NCBI RefSeq assembly: GCF_000382205.1
Contig: NZ_KB907786.1
Location: 1,302,001-1,366,000, forward strand
Direction: 5' to 3'
Source of the DNA: Dyadobacter beijingensis DSM 21582
GTDB taxonomy: Bacteria > Bacteroidota > Bacteroidia > Cytophagales > Spirosomataceae
DNA: 64,000 nucleotides
Below are positions 51,129-60,000 of this stretch, one piece after another (within the stretch, counting starts at the first letter, position 1; the number at the start of each line of letters is the position of its first letter). The position numbers and the translations under genes were made by a program. A model generated the notes under the pieces. That model saw only the letters and a list, made by a program, of their open reading frames with translations. It was not told where the DNA came from and made no database searches.

Positions 51129-54100
51129 ATGAAAATACCGGTACAGTTCCATCGTAAATGGTTAGTTCTTATGCGGATAAGCGTCGCGCAATTGGTAATG
51201 TCGGTTTGGCTGGTAGGGAATGCGCTCGCGGCGGACGTGCGTGCGCAGGAGCTGCTGAACAAGCGCATCAGCCTGCAAGCGCAGGACCAGGAAGTAAAGA
51301 AAGTCCTGCACCAGATCGAAAAGCAGGCAGGTGTACGGTTCATTTTCAGTTCCAAAATGATCCAGTCGGGCCGAAAGGTGACGATCCAGCAATCTAACCA
51401 GGAGCTTTCCAAAATTCTGGAAGATTTCCTCGTGCCGCTTGGCCTTACCTACGAGGTGTCGGGTAAAAATATCGTGATCCGGCCGTCGGAATCGCCGAAG
51501 TGGACTTCGGGCGAGCCCGAAGCGTCCGTGCGAAGCGGGTTGCAGGTTGCGAATGAGGTAACGATCAAAGGCCGCGTGACCGATTCGGAGAGCAAGGAGC
51601 CTCTACCGGGTGTAAATATTCTTGTTAAGGGTACCCAAACGGGCACGTCCACGGACGCCGGCGGGAACTATACGTTGGCGGTGGATAATGGGAATATCAC
51701 ATTGATTTACAGCTTTGTAGGTTATGAGCCGCAGGAAGTTCAGGCCGGCAGCCGGACGGAGATCAATATTAGCCTTAAAACCGACCAGAAATCGCTTGAA
51801 GAAGTGCTCGTAGTAGGCTACGGAACGGTGAAAAAGAGCGACGTGACCGGCTCGGTAGCGTCCGTCAAATCACAGGAATTAACCGCTTATCCGGCATTAG
51901 GAACGGTACAAGCCTTGCAGGGGCGTGCCGCAGGGGTGCAGATCCAGGCGAATAATGGCGAGCCCGGTTCGAATTTCAAGGTGCGTATCCGCGGGGGAAC
52001 GTCCATCAATGCGAGCAGCGACCCTATTTACGTCGTCGACGGCTTCGTGGGCGGTACATTGCCGCCGCCGGAGGACATTGAATCCATCGAAATCCTGAAA
52101 GATGCTTCGGCCACAGCCATTTACGGTTCACGCGGCGCCAACGGCGTGATCATGGTGACGACCAAAAAAGGGACGACGGGCAAGCCGCGCATTGATTTCA
52201 ACACGTCGCTGTCGAGCCAGAAGGAGATCAACCGCCTCGACCTGCTCAATGCGCAGCAATTCCTCGACTATGTGCAGGAAGCACGTCCGACCATCGTTTC
52301 GCAAGGCGCGGATACCGACTGGCAGGATGAAATTTTCCGCCGCGGCGGCATTCAGAACCATCAGCTGTCGGTAGCAGGCGGCAGCGAGGCGGTGAAATAC
52401 TATGTTTCGGGTGCCTATTACGATCAGAAGGGCATTATCCTCAACTCGGGCTACAAGCGCTATTCGATTACGAGCAATATCGATATCCAGGCTGCCAAGC
52501 GGCTGAAACTGGGGCTGAACCTCTTCGCGCAGCGCGTGTCGCGGCAGCAGTCGCGCACACAGGAGGGCTCGGGCGGGCTCACGCCGGGCGTAATGTCGGC
52601 CGCATTGAAATTCGAGCCCGATCAGCCGATCCGCGACGCCAATGGCCGTTTTACGGTAGGTAGATTAAGTGACCCGATCGATAACCCGTACGCCATTGCC
52701 ACGCAGCTGGAAAACGAATCGCTCGCCGACCGTATCCAGGGCAATCTTTATGCGGAATATGATATTTTCAAAGACCTGAAATTCCGCGTGACGCTCGGGG
52801 CGACGACCAATAGCGGCCGTACGGGCACATTTACGCCCACGACGCTGAACGATGGCCGCAATGTAGGCGGTGCGGCGACGGTGAATGGCTCGAAGAGCAC
52901 CCTGCTGCTGAACGAGAACTATTTGACCTACAACAAAAAAATAGGGTCACTGCACGACTTGTCCGTCATGGCCGGCTATTCCTACCAAAAATCGTCGAGC
53001 GAAACCTGGGGTGGCTCGGGGCAATCATTCATTACCGATGCGGTTTCGTACTGGAACCTGGGCGGCTCGTCGGTTTGGCAAAGTCCTAACTCGGGCCTGA
53101 CGGAATGGGTTCTGGCTTCGTATTATGCGCGTCTCACATATTCACTGGCAGATAAATACCTTTTTACGGCCAATATCCGCCAGGATGGCTCTTCCAATTT
53201 CAGCAAAAACCACAAGTGGGCCACGTTCCCATCGGGTGCATTCGCCTGGAAAATGTCGAGCGAGCCGTTTATGCAGCACATTGCGGCGATCAGTCAATGG
53301 AAATGGCGGGCCAGCTATGGTTTGACGGGCAACCAGGCCATCGAGCCCTACCAGACCATGGCGCGCTTCTCGAACGTGTATACGATCATCAACGGCACAC
53401 CGGTGAATGCGGTACGCCCGACAACCGTCGCTAACGACGACCTGACCTGGGAAACAACGCACCAATTCGACGTCGGTACGGATGTGAGCTTGTTCAACAA
53501 CCGCATTAACCTCGTGGCGGATTACTACCGCCGGGTGACCAAGGACCTGCTTTTCAGCGTACAATTGCCGCAGTATTCGGGTTACACCAACCAGTTGCAG
53601 AACATCGGCGAGGTCGAAAACAAGGGTTTTGAATTTACATTGAATACCCGCAACCTGGTGGGCGCATTCAAATGGAGCACGGACATTAACTTCTCCGTGA
53701 ACCGCAACAAAATCCTGAAACTGCCGAATGGCACCGACATCCTGTACGGTTCGGCGCCGGGCCATATGGTTGGGATGGGACAAACGCAGGTGCTGCGCGA
53801 AGGCTATCCGGTAGGTAGTTTCTACGGCTGGATTTACGACGGCGTGTACCAGCAGGGCGACAGCTTCATTCCCGGCGGCGGCTTCGAAACCGTGGCTGGT
53901 GGGGAGAAATTCCGGGATATCAATGGTAAAAAAGATGCGAACGGCCAGCTTACGGGCGAGCCCGACGGGCAGCTCAACAGCGACGACCGTACAATCATCG
54001 GTAACCCGCACCCGAAATTCACCTGGGGTATGAACAACGATTTCAGTTTCAAGGGTTTTGACCTGAATGTGTTCTTCCAGGCTTCGAAAGGCAACGACCT

Positions 54101-54515
54101 GCTCAGCTACACGCTCATGGAACTCAACCTGCTCTCGGCGATCAACAACGCGACCACCGAGGCATTGAATCGCTGGACGCCTTCGAACACCAATACCGAC
54201 GTGCCGAAAGCCGCGGTAGGCCGTACCCGCCGCGTTTCGACGCGCTTCGTGAAAGACGGCAGTTTTGTTCGGATGAAAAACCTCGCGATCGGTTATAATT
54301 TCCCCAAACCCGTACTGGAAAAGCTTAAAATCAGCAAGCTGCGCATTTACGCGAGCGCCCAGAACATCCTGACTTTCACCAAATACAAAGGCTACGATCC
54401 GGAGGTGAATTACTCGTCGGACGGCAATACCGATTCGAACCGCAACCTCGGCCTCGATTACGGCAGCTATCCGAACGCCAAATCCTATACGGTAGGCCTG
54501 AACCTCGGTTTTTAA
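51129..54515 (+). CDS. SusC-family TonB-dependent transducer with STN domain
   Basis: An outer-membrane transporter of 1128 residues from the ATG at 51129 (the frame continues upstream without a leader). A long signal peptide ends near NALAADVRAQ. The STN signalling domain follows (about 48-118: VKKVLHQIEKQAGVRFIFSS), then the carboxypeptidase-D-like domain (about 138-215), the plug starting at SLEEVLVVGYGTV, and the barrel ending YTVGLNLGF. STN links it to the FecR/sigma pair upstream, so ligand uptake should induce its own expression. No glycosidase gene follows the SusD partner, so the ligand is unknown. Confidence 0.96.
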   Translation: MKIPVQFHRKWLVLMRISVAQLVMSVWLVGNALAADVRAQELLNKRISLQAQDQEVKKVLHQIEKQAGVRFIFSSKMIQSGRKVTIQQSNQELSKILEDFLVPLGLTYEVSGKNIVIRPSESPKWTSGEPEASVRSGLQVANEVTIKGRVTDSESKEPLPGVNILVKGTQTGTSTDAGGNYTLAVDNGNITLIYSFVGYEPQEVQAGSRTEINISLKTDQKSLEEVLVVGYGTVKKSDVTGSVASVKSQELTAYPALGTVQALQGRAAGVQIQANNGEPGSNFKVRIRGGTSINASSDPIYVVDGFVGGTLPPPEDIESIEILKDASATAIYGSRGANGVIMVTTKKGTTGKPRIDFNTSLSSQKEINRLDLLNAQQFLDYVQEARPTIVSQGADTDWQDEIFRRGGIQNHQLSVAGGSEAVKYYVSGAYYDQKGIILNSGYKRYSITSNIDIQAAKRLKLGLNLFAQRVSRQQSRTQEGSGGLTPGVMSAALKFEPDQPIRDANGRFTVGRLSDPIDNPYAIATQLENESLADRIQGNLYAEYDIFKDLKFRVTLGATTNSGRTGTFTPTTLNDGRNVGGAATVNGSKSTLLLNENYLTYNKKIGSLHDLSVMAGYSYQKSSSETWGGSGQSFITDAVSYWNLGGSSVWQSPNSGLTEWVLASYYARLTYSLADKYLFTANIRQDGSSNFSKNHKWATFPSGAFAWKMSSEPFMQHIAAISQWKWRASYGLTGNQAIEPYQTMARFSNVYTIINGTPVNAVRPTTVANDDLTWETTHQFDVGTDVSLFNNRINLVADYYRRVTKDLLFSVQLPQYSGYTNQLQNIGEVENKGFEFTLNTRNLVGAFKWSTDINFSVNRNKILKLPNGTDILYGSAPGHMVGMGQTQVLREGYPVGSFYGWIYDGVYQQGDSFIPGGGFETVAGGEKFRDINGKKDANGQLTGEPDGQLNSDDRTIIGNPHPKFTWGMNNDFSFKGFDLNVFFQASKGNDLLSYTLMELNLLSAINNATTEALNRWTPSNTNTDVPKAAVGRTRRVSTRFVKDGSFVRMKNLAIGYNFPKPVLEKLKISKLRIYASAQNILTFTKYKGYDPEVNYSSDGNTDSNRNLGLDYGSYPNAKSYTVGLNLGF

Positions 54516-54528
54516 GCATTAAACGGAC

Positions 54529-56055
54529 ATGACAATGAAGCATTTATTCAATAGATCAATATTGCTGACGGCGGCGGTTTCCCTGCTGCTCGGCTGCGCG
54601 GACCTGGACGAAAAGCCCGTGGGCCTGCTTGCGCCGGAGTCGCTTTTCAGGACTTCGAAAGATGTGGAAACGGCGATTTTCGGGGCATATGGCTGGATGG
54701 CGACGGAACGTTTGTACGGCCGGCAATTCGTGTCGGCGCTCATGCTGCGGAGCGACATGGAGGATATCGGCGACCGCGGTACCCCGGCCGAGCGCCAGCA
54801 GGTGAACGATTTCAATATGGATGACAACAACAACATGGTCAACCAGTTCTGGCCGGTCTGGTACCAGGTCATCAGCGGCACGAATGCGGCCATTTTCGGG
54901 GCGCAGAGTTTGAACCTACCTGAAAATACAAGCAATCCGCTCATCGCCGAGGCGCGTTTCATCCGCGCATTCGCCTATTTTCACCTCGTGCAGGTATTCG
55001 GCGACATCCCTTACATCGATTATTTTATCAGCAATCCCGAGTCGGTGAAATCCATTTCCAAAACGCCCGCGGCGACCGTTTACGCCAGCATCATCGCCGA
55101 CCTGGAATTTGCCAAACAATGGCTGCCGGATAAACAGCCCTCGGAAGTCCGCAGCCGCGCGACGAAAGGAACGGCCGCATCCTACCTGGCATCGGTGCAT
55201 TTGACGATGGGCCAGTACCAGAAGGCTTATACCGAAGCGAAATGGGTGATCGATAATAAGGACAAATTCGGCTATGCGCTCGAAGCGGATTTCCAGACGC
55301 TCTTCAAAGCGCCGCAGGCCCCTAATATGAAAGAGCATATTTTCGACATCGATTTCCTCGGCCAGAAATGGGGCGAGGGCGGTGCCAACGACGACATTAT
55401 GGCGCCGATGACGGGTGTACGCGGAGGCGACGCGCCGCGCAGCGGATGGAGCGTGATCGTGCCGTCGCTGAAAGTGTACAGCACCTGGGATAGCCGCGAT
55501 TACCGGAAGGAAGTGAGCTTCGAGGATTCGCTGCTGATCGGCGGCAAGCTTGTGCCCTATACCGAGTTTCCGAACACAAAACGCCCGCACATTGCCAAGT
55601 ATGCCCGTTTTGCAGGTAATTCCAATTCGGAAGGCCGCTATTCGGACCATAATTATGCTGCCATGCGCTACGCCGAAATCCTGCTGATCGCCGCGGAAGC
55701 CTCGGTAGAGGTGAACGGCCCGAATGCGGAGGCATTGGGCTATATCAACCAAATCAGGGCGCGGGCGCGGAACTGGGCTGGCAAGCAGGTTACTTTTCCG
55801 GAAGACGTGAAAGCCGGACCGGCCAAGGAAGCGATGATCGACCTCATCCTCGAAGAGCGCCGTCTCGAACTTGCATTCGAATACAAACGCTGGTACGACA
55901 TCAAGCGCCGCAACCTGGGTGAAAAGGTATTCAAAGGCACGGCTTCCCTGGAACCGCATGAAAATTTCAACGCAGCCCGGGATTACCTCATGCCGCTTCC
56001 CCGCGTGGAGTTGCAGGTAAATCCGAACCTGGCACCGCAGAATCCGGGATATTGA
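54529..56055 (+). CDS. SusD/RagB-family surface lipoprotein
   Basis: A 508-residue partner of the STN-SusC, starting 13 bases after its stop. The leader MTMKHLFNRSILLTAAVSLLLGC has a lipobox; a second ATG lies two codons in. Landmarks include EARFIRAFAYFHLVQVFGDI, YAAMRYAEILLIAAEASVEV, the helix LILEERRLELAFEYKRWYD and the ending NPNLAPQNPGY. The gene ends the sigma-regulated cluster, tail-to-tail with a small minus-strand gene, and the likely terminator lies about 400 bases further on. Confidence 0.95.
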   Translation: MTMKHLFNRSILLTAAVSLLLGCADLDEKPVGLLAPESLFRTSKDVETAIFGAYGWMATERLYGRQFVSALMLRSDMEDIGDRGTPAERQQVNDFNMDDNNNMVNQFWPVWYQVISGTNAAIFGAQSLNLPENTSNPLIAEARFIRAFAYFHLVQVFGDIPYIDYFISNPESVKSISKTPAATVYASIIADLEFAKQWLPDKQPSEVRSRATKGTAASYLASVHLTMGQYQKAYTEAKWVIDNKDKFGYALEADFQTLFKAPQAPNMKEHIFDIDFLGQKWGEGGANDDIMAPMTGVRGGDAPRSGWSVIVPSLKVYSTWDSRDYRKEVSFEDSLLIGGKLVPYTEFPNTKRPHIAKYARFAGNSNSEGRYSDHNYAAMRYAEILLIAAEASVEVNGPNAEALGYINQIRARARNWAGKQVTFPEDVKAGPAKEAMIDLILEERRLELAFEYKRWYDIKRRNLGEKVFKGTASLEPHENFNAARDYLMPLPRVELQVNPNLAPQNPGY

Positions 56056-56064
56056 TTGATTAAT

Positions 56065-56433
56065 CTACTGCGTCAGTAAAGCTTTGCGGATCGCTGTGCT
56101 ATCTGCGTCCGATAAAACGAAGTTACGCGCAGCGACCTGGTCCGCGATAACGCTGTCCGCGAGCAACAGCCTTACCTTGATCTGCGGCTGGTTCAACAAG
56201 TCCTGCGCGGCGGCTGCGAGTTGTTCGGCGGGCAGCGGCTCGCTGAAATCGTAGGCAGGTGTTTTGAATGCGAAAACGAGCACCGGGGTCGGGCCGTCCC
56301 ATTGCAGGCTGCATCGGATGGGCGCGTCCGGGGCGAGGAGTTCGTCGGGGAAATGGGTGTTTTTGAGAATCATATCGAGCGACGCATGGCCAGGCACGAT
56401 TCGGACGTAAGGTGAGCGTTCGGGGAAGATCAT
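56065..56433 (-). CDS. Uncharacterised 122-residue protein
   Basis: A minus-strand frame with the composition of a real soluble protein: no signal peptide, an alternating hydrophobic beta-rich N-half (SPYVRIVPGHASLDMIL, VLVFAFKTPAYDFSEPLP) and a helical C-half (AEQLAAAAQDLLNQPQIK, SDADSTAIRKALL). No family recognised. Its ATG is only 28 bases from a strong terminator hairpin (56461-56496) that would lie upstream of it, so a promoter would have to sit in the small gap at 56434-56460. It may be an antisense frame in the 3' untranslated region of the SusD gene. Confidence 0.5.
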   Translation of the reverse strand: MIFPERSPYVRIVPGHASLDMILKNTHFPDELLAPDAPIRCSLQWDGPTPVLVFAFKTPAYDFSEPLPAEQLAAAAQDLLNQPQIKVRLLLADSVIADQVAARNFVLSDADSTAIRKALLTQ

Positions 56434-56460
56434 ATTTTGGGTTATTAATTGGTAATAAAC

Positions 56461-56496
56461 AAAACCCGCCCTGTAATGATTCAGGGCGGGTTTTTT
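56461..56496 (+). terminator. Strong Rho-independent terminator
   Basis: AAAACCCGCCCTG (56461-56473) pairs with CAGGGCGGGTTTT (56482-56494) around an 8-base loop, ending in a run of six T. The A-run at the left side would make it work in either direction. It separates the SusCD cluster from the AhpD-like gene at 56646. Confidence 0.88.
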
Positions 56497-56645
56497 GTGT
56501 TTAAAGACGAGAGTCTTTTGTGCACATTGTTTTTCAGGATTTATTTAAATAAAATGAATAATTGATACATCAAATGAGAGGTCATTCTTGTAGCTTTAAG
56601 GAGGATCTTCCCGTTCCAGGCAGCTAATTTATTCCCTCATTAACA

Positions 56646-57197
56646 ATGCCACACATCGAATTCGAACAAGGTTTCCCGGGCATTCTGGGGCCGATGCGGT
56701 TCAGTCCGCACACTGCCGCGCCGATGAACCTGCTTGCCAATGCGTTGATGCAGGCCGACGAAGGCCTCACGCGCGGCGAGCGCGAGCTCATCGCCACTTA
56801 CGTTTCATCGCAAAACGACTGCTTCTTCTGCCAGACCATCCACGGCGCCATCGCCAGCGATTACCTGGGCGACGAGGATTGGTCATTCGTCCAAAGCGTG
56901 AAGGAAAACTACCCCGAAACGACGCTTTCCGACAAGATGAAAGCACTGTTATCCATTGCAGGCAGCGTCCAGCGAGGCGGCAAGTACGTCACGCACGAGC
57001 AAATCGCCGAGGCCCGCACCCACGGCGCCGACGACCGCGACATCCACGACACCGTCCTGATCGCCGCCGCCTTCTGCATGTTCAACCGCTACGTCGACGG
57101 CCTGGCCACCACCGCGCCCACCGACCCGGACGTATATCGCGCCAGGGCAAAAAACGTGATCGCGAACGGATACTCGGCGGTGAGGGGGTATGAGTGA
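56646..57197 (+). CDS. AhpD-like carboxymuconolactone decarboxylase-family protein
   Basis: A 183-residue cytoplasmic, all-helical protein with the alkylhydroperoxidase-D active site: Glu upstream (GERELIATYVSSQNDC), then the redox pair in CFFCQTIHG, and the family histidine three residues after the second Cys. It belongs to the peroxidase-related subgroup that reduces organic or other peroxides with an external electron donor. Single gene with a putative promoter in the preceding gap; an inverted repeat/terminator follows at 57208-57233, then an AraC-type regulator on the same strand. Confidence 0.88.
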   Translation: MPHIEFEQGFPGILGPMRFSPHTAAPMNLLANALMQADEGLTRGERELIATYVSSQNDCFFCQTIHGAIASDYLGDEDWSFVQSVKENYPETTLSDKMKALLSIAGSVQRGGKYVTHEQIAEARTHGADDRDIHDTVLIAAAFCMFNRYVDGLATTAPTDPDVYRARAKNVIANGYSAVRGYE

Positions 57198-57207
57198 CGA
57201 TTCGACA

Positions 57208-57233
57208 ACACGGAATCTGTAAATATTCCGTGT
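57208..57233. promoter_or_regulatory. Inverted repeat upstream of the AraC-type gene
   Basis: ACACGGAAT (57208-57216) and ATTCCGTGT (57225-57233) are exact 9-base inverted arms around an 8-base loop. The following CATTTGATTTTT could make it the terminator of the AhpD-like gene. It also overlaps the region where the promoter of the AraC-type gene would lie (-7 candidate TACCTTCG at 57247-57254), so an operator role is equally plausible. Confidence 0.6.
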
Positions 57234-57258
57234 CATTTGATTTTTGTACCTTCGTTGT

Positions 57259-58164
57259 GTGTCGACATTCTTAGAACTCAAATCATTTTACAAGCACATT
57301 AACCGCTCGCCGGAGACGGGGGAGAGTGAGGTGGGGCATTTTAATGTATTTAAAGTTGAGGATTTGCTGGTTTCGAAAAACAGGCCGGTGACGTATAGCC
57401 GACGGAATTTTTTCAAGGTCAGCCTCGTCACCGGGCATAGTAAGATCCATTACGCCGATCAATGCATCGAGGTGCGGGATTCGGCGCTGGTTTTTACCAA
57501 TCCGATGATCCCTTACCATTGGGAGCGGATCGATGAGCGCCAGAGTGGGTTTGTCTGCATTTTTACGGAGGCGTTTTTCAGCCGGTTCGGGCATGTGAAG
57601 GATTATCCCGTCTTCCAGTCGGCCGGGGCGGCGGTAATCAGCTTGCGTGCGGAGGATGTGGGTTTTTATAATGATTTGTTTTTGAGGATGCTGGCGGAGC
57701 TGGAAGGGGATTATCTTTATAAATATGATTTCTTGCGGACCATGCTGATGGAACTTGTGCACAGCGCGCAGAAAATGGTGCCGACCGCCGGGCAGCCGCT
57801 ATCGGGCTCGAATGCCGCCGAACGCATCACGGCATTGTTTGCGGAACTGCTGGAAAGACAGTTTCCGATCGAGCTGAGCAACCAGGTGATCCGGCTTAAT
57901 ACACCGTCGGCATTCGCGGGACAGCTCAATATCCATGTTAATCACCTCAATAAGGCCTTGAAGGAAACAACGGGGCAAACCACCTCGCAGCTCATCAGCG
58001 AGCGCATTGTGCAGGAGGCTAAAATCCTTTTGAAAAGTACCAACTGGACGATCAACGAAATCGCCTGGGGGCTGGGATTTGAAGAGCCCAACCATTTTTC
58101 AAGCTTTTTCAAGCATGCTGCGGGTGTCACGCCAAAGCAATTCAGGCAGGTGGATCTGGATTGA
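57259..58164 (+). CDS. AraC-family transcriptional regulator
   Basis: A 301-residue regulator. The start is uncertain: GTG at 57259 gives STFLELKSFYKHIN, close to typical N-termini, while TTG at 57244 is an alternative. If TACCTTCG (57247-57254) is the -7 element, the GTG would be at the 5' end of the mRNA, making it leaderless. The N-terminal half is a cupin-like sensor (IHYADQCIEVRDSALVFTNP). The C-terminal AraC domain (about 195-298) has two helix-turn-helix motifs: FAGQLNIHVNHLNKALKETT and INEIAWGLGFEEPNHFSSFF. It precedes an SDR gene by 75 bases and probably controls it. Confidence 0.9.
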   Translation: MSTFLELKSFYKHINRSPETGESEVGHFNVFKVEDLLVSKNRPVTYSRRNFFKVSLVTGHSKIHYADQCIEVRDSALVFTNPMIPYHWERIDERQSGFVCIFTEAFFSRFGHVKDYPVFQSAGAAVISLRAEDVGFYNDLFLRMLAELEGDYLYKYDFLRTMLMELVHSAQKMVPTAGQPLSGSNAAERITALFAELLERQFPIELSNQVIRLNTPSAFAGQLNIHVNHLNKALKETTGQTTSQLISERIVQEAKILLKSTNWTINEIAWGLGFEEPNHFSSFFKHAAGVTPKQFRQVDLD

Positions 58165-58239
58165 TTTTTGTAGTTTTTGACTTCGAATCGGTATAGGCCG
58201 GGGGGCCGCCTTTCCGGAACTTTGTCCCATTAATCATGC

Positions 58240-59148
58240 ATGACTATGTGGACAAAAAAGAACATCGGAGATCAGACTGGCAAGACGGCGATCGTGACCG
58301 GCGCCAATACCGGGATAGGATTTGAAACTGCCCTCGCTTTGTACGAAGCGGGCGCACATGTGGTACTCGCGTGCCGGAACGAGCGTAATGCGCAGGACGC
58401 CGCCGCGCGTATACAGGCACAAGGCGGCAAGGGCGGGCTGGAAACAGCGGTGCTGAACCTGGCGAATCTTCATGCTATCGGCGCATTGGCCGAAACGTTT
58501 ATCCAAAAACACGAAAAACTCGACATCCTGATCAATAACGCGGGCGTGATGACCCCGCCCGCTTCCAAAACCGACGATGGTGTTGAACTCCAGTTCGGGG
58601 TGAACTTTCTGGGGCACTACGCATTGACGGGCCACTTATACCCGCTCCTGAATGCAACGCCGGGCGCGAGGATCGTGACGGTGAGCAGTATGGCTTACCT
58701 TCACGGCGCCATTGATTTTGCTAACCTCAGGTCGGAGCAGTCTTATGACGCGTTCCGTGAATATGCCCAAAGCAAGCTGGCGAATGTGCTGTTTGCCGTG
58801 GAGTTACAGCGCCGCATCGAAGCCGCCGGTGACCAGGTGATTTCTGTGGCAGCGCAGCCAGGCGCTAACAACACGGACCTTTCGCGATTTATGAACGAGG
58901 CCGATTACAATGCGGCCGTAGCCCGTATCGGCCAGCTTATGGACCCGTGGCAGGGCGCACTGCCTTCGCTGTATGCGGCGGTGGCCGATGAGGTGCAGGG
59001 AGGCGAATTTTACAGTCCGGACGAGCCGGGCGGCTACCGGGGTTACCCCGCGAAACTCGCGATCGAGCCGCACGGGATGGATCGGAATGTTGCTGCCCGG
59101 TTGTGGGAATGGGCTGAAAATGAGAGTGGTATCCGCTACGCGTTTTAA
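58240..59148 (+). CDS. Short-chain dehydrogenase/reductase
   Basis: A 302-residue cytoplasmic NAD(P)-dependent oxidoreductase of the retinol-dehydrogenase-like SDR group. The cofactor motif TGANTGIG is at about residues 20-27, the structural NNAG near 97, the catalytic Ser in VTVSSMAYLHG, and the catalytic Tyr-Lys in YAQSK. CRNER after the second strand suggests NADP preference. The start is the ATG at 58240 (another ATG two codons later); an overlapping ATG at 58236 is out of frame. Located after the AraC-type regulator and followed by a bidirectional terminator. Substrate unknown. Confidence 0.92.
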   Translation: MTMWTKKNIGDQTGKTAIVTGANTGIGFETALALYEAGAHVVLACRNERNAQDAAARIQAQGGKGGLETAVLNLANLHAIGALAETFIQKHEKLDILINNAGVMTPPASKTDDGVELQFGVNFLGHYALTGHLYPLLNATPGARIVTVSSMAYLHGAIDFANLRSEQSYDAFREYAQSKLANVLFAVELQRRIEAAGDQVISVAAQPGANNTDLSRFMNEADYNAAVARIGQLMDPWQGALPSLYAAVADEVQGGEFYSPDEPGGYRGYPAKLAIEPHGMDRNVAARLWEWAENESGIRYAF

Positions 59149-59173
59149 TGCGGCAGTGCCACTTTGAGTAATT

Positions 59174-59209
59174 GAAATGTCCGGTTGCCAGGCGCCGGAC
59201 ATTTCTTTT
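59174..59209. terminator. Bidirectional terminator between SDR and secreted-protein genes
   Basis: GAAATGTCCGG (59174-59184) pairs exactly with CCGGACATTTC (59195-59205), followed by TTTT. It lies between two convergent genes and can end both transcripts. Confidence 0.8.
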
Positions 59210-59217
59210 GACAGGCA

Positions 59218-59976
59218 TTAATCCATTTTGCTGATCGTCAGGTGAATGCCGTTCACATGTTTCTGGTCGCTCCCGAGCACAATCGGAAGAAAAGGCGCGT
59301 CGGGATCGAAACTGAGCATTAGCTGATCGCCAGCCGCCAGCGTCACGGCTCCTTCCACGAGGATGGTGCCGGAACTGGCCATGGTAGGACCGTTAGCCGA
59401 ATTCGTAATGGGAAATACGCCCCGTGCATATTCCTGCAGCGTAATCGGATTTAAGATGATAATCGCCGGATCGTTGTCTGGCCCCAGCAAGATAGGTAGC
59501 GGGCTGGTCGACGAGTAGTTGATCCGGGCGGATAATTTGTAGGTACCCGCCGCCGTGACGGTATAAATGGATAGTTCGGGCGTGAAAATGCCGTTCGTTC
59601 CGGCTTGGAGTACGGTCCAGTTCGTGATAATGGCGCCGGGAAGGGTAAAGAATGGATTCAGCGTCGTGCCGTTGGCGGTGAAGTTGGCGGGTGCCGGCGT
59701 AGTTTGTGCACCTATTTTCTCCCAGGCAGTGCCGTTGTAAAAATAAAATCCGGGGCTGTTGTCCGTTTGGAAAATCATCAGACCGGTGGCGGGCGACTGT
59801 ATGGCCGTGCGCCCGTCGAGGTCCATTCGGGGGATGAGCAAGCCCTTGTTTTCGGAGCTGATGTCGAGCTGCGCGCTGGCATGCGGCGTGGTGGTACCGA
59901 CCCCCACCTGGGCACAAACGGTATTGCAAAGCATTAAAAACGCAGTAAACAGACCGATAATGGAGAAGTTTTTCAT
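59218..59976 (-). CDS. Secreted protein with C1q/TNF-like C-terminal domain
   Basis: A 252-residue exported protein. The signal peptide MKNFSIIGLFTAFLMLCNTV ends near CAQ. The next 65 residues (VGVGTTTPHASAQLDISSEN, RTAIQSPATGLMIFQ, FYFYNGTAWEKIG) are a module that recurs at the N-terminus of many Bacteroidota surface and phage-tail-like proteins. The remainder is an all-beta jelly-roll with Thr/Ser-rich strands (GTYKLSARINYSSTS, ILVEGAVTLAAGDQLMLSF), resembling C1q/TNF-like trimeric domains. No T9SS sorting tail is seen. It lies 24 bases downstream of a T9SS-cargo gene on the same strand, and the two likely form an operon. Possible surface adhesin. Confidence 0.8.
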   Translation of the reverse strand: MKNFSIIGLFTAFLMLCNTVCAQVGVGTTTPHASAQLDISSENKGLLIPRMDLDGRTAIQSPATGLMIFQTDNSPGFYFYNGTAWEKIGAQTTPAPANFTANGTTLNPFFTLPGAIITNWTVLQAGTNGIFTPELSIYTVTAAGTYKLSARINYSSTSPLPILLGPDNDPAIIILNPITLQEYARGVFPITNSANGPTMASSGTILVEGAVTLAAGDQLMLSFDPDAPFLPIVLGSDQKHVNGIHLTISKMD

Positions 59977-60000
59977 GTGATTCCGGGTTAAGAGGATGAA

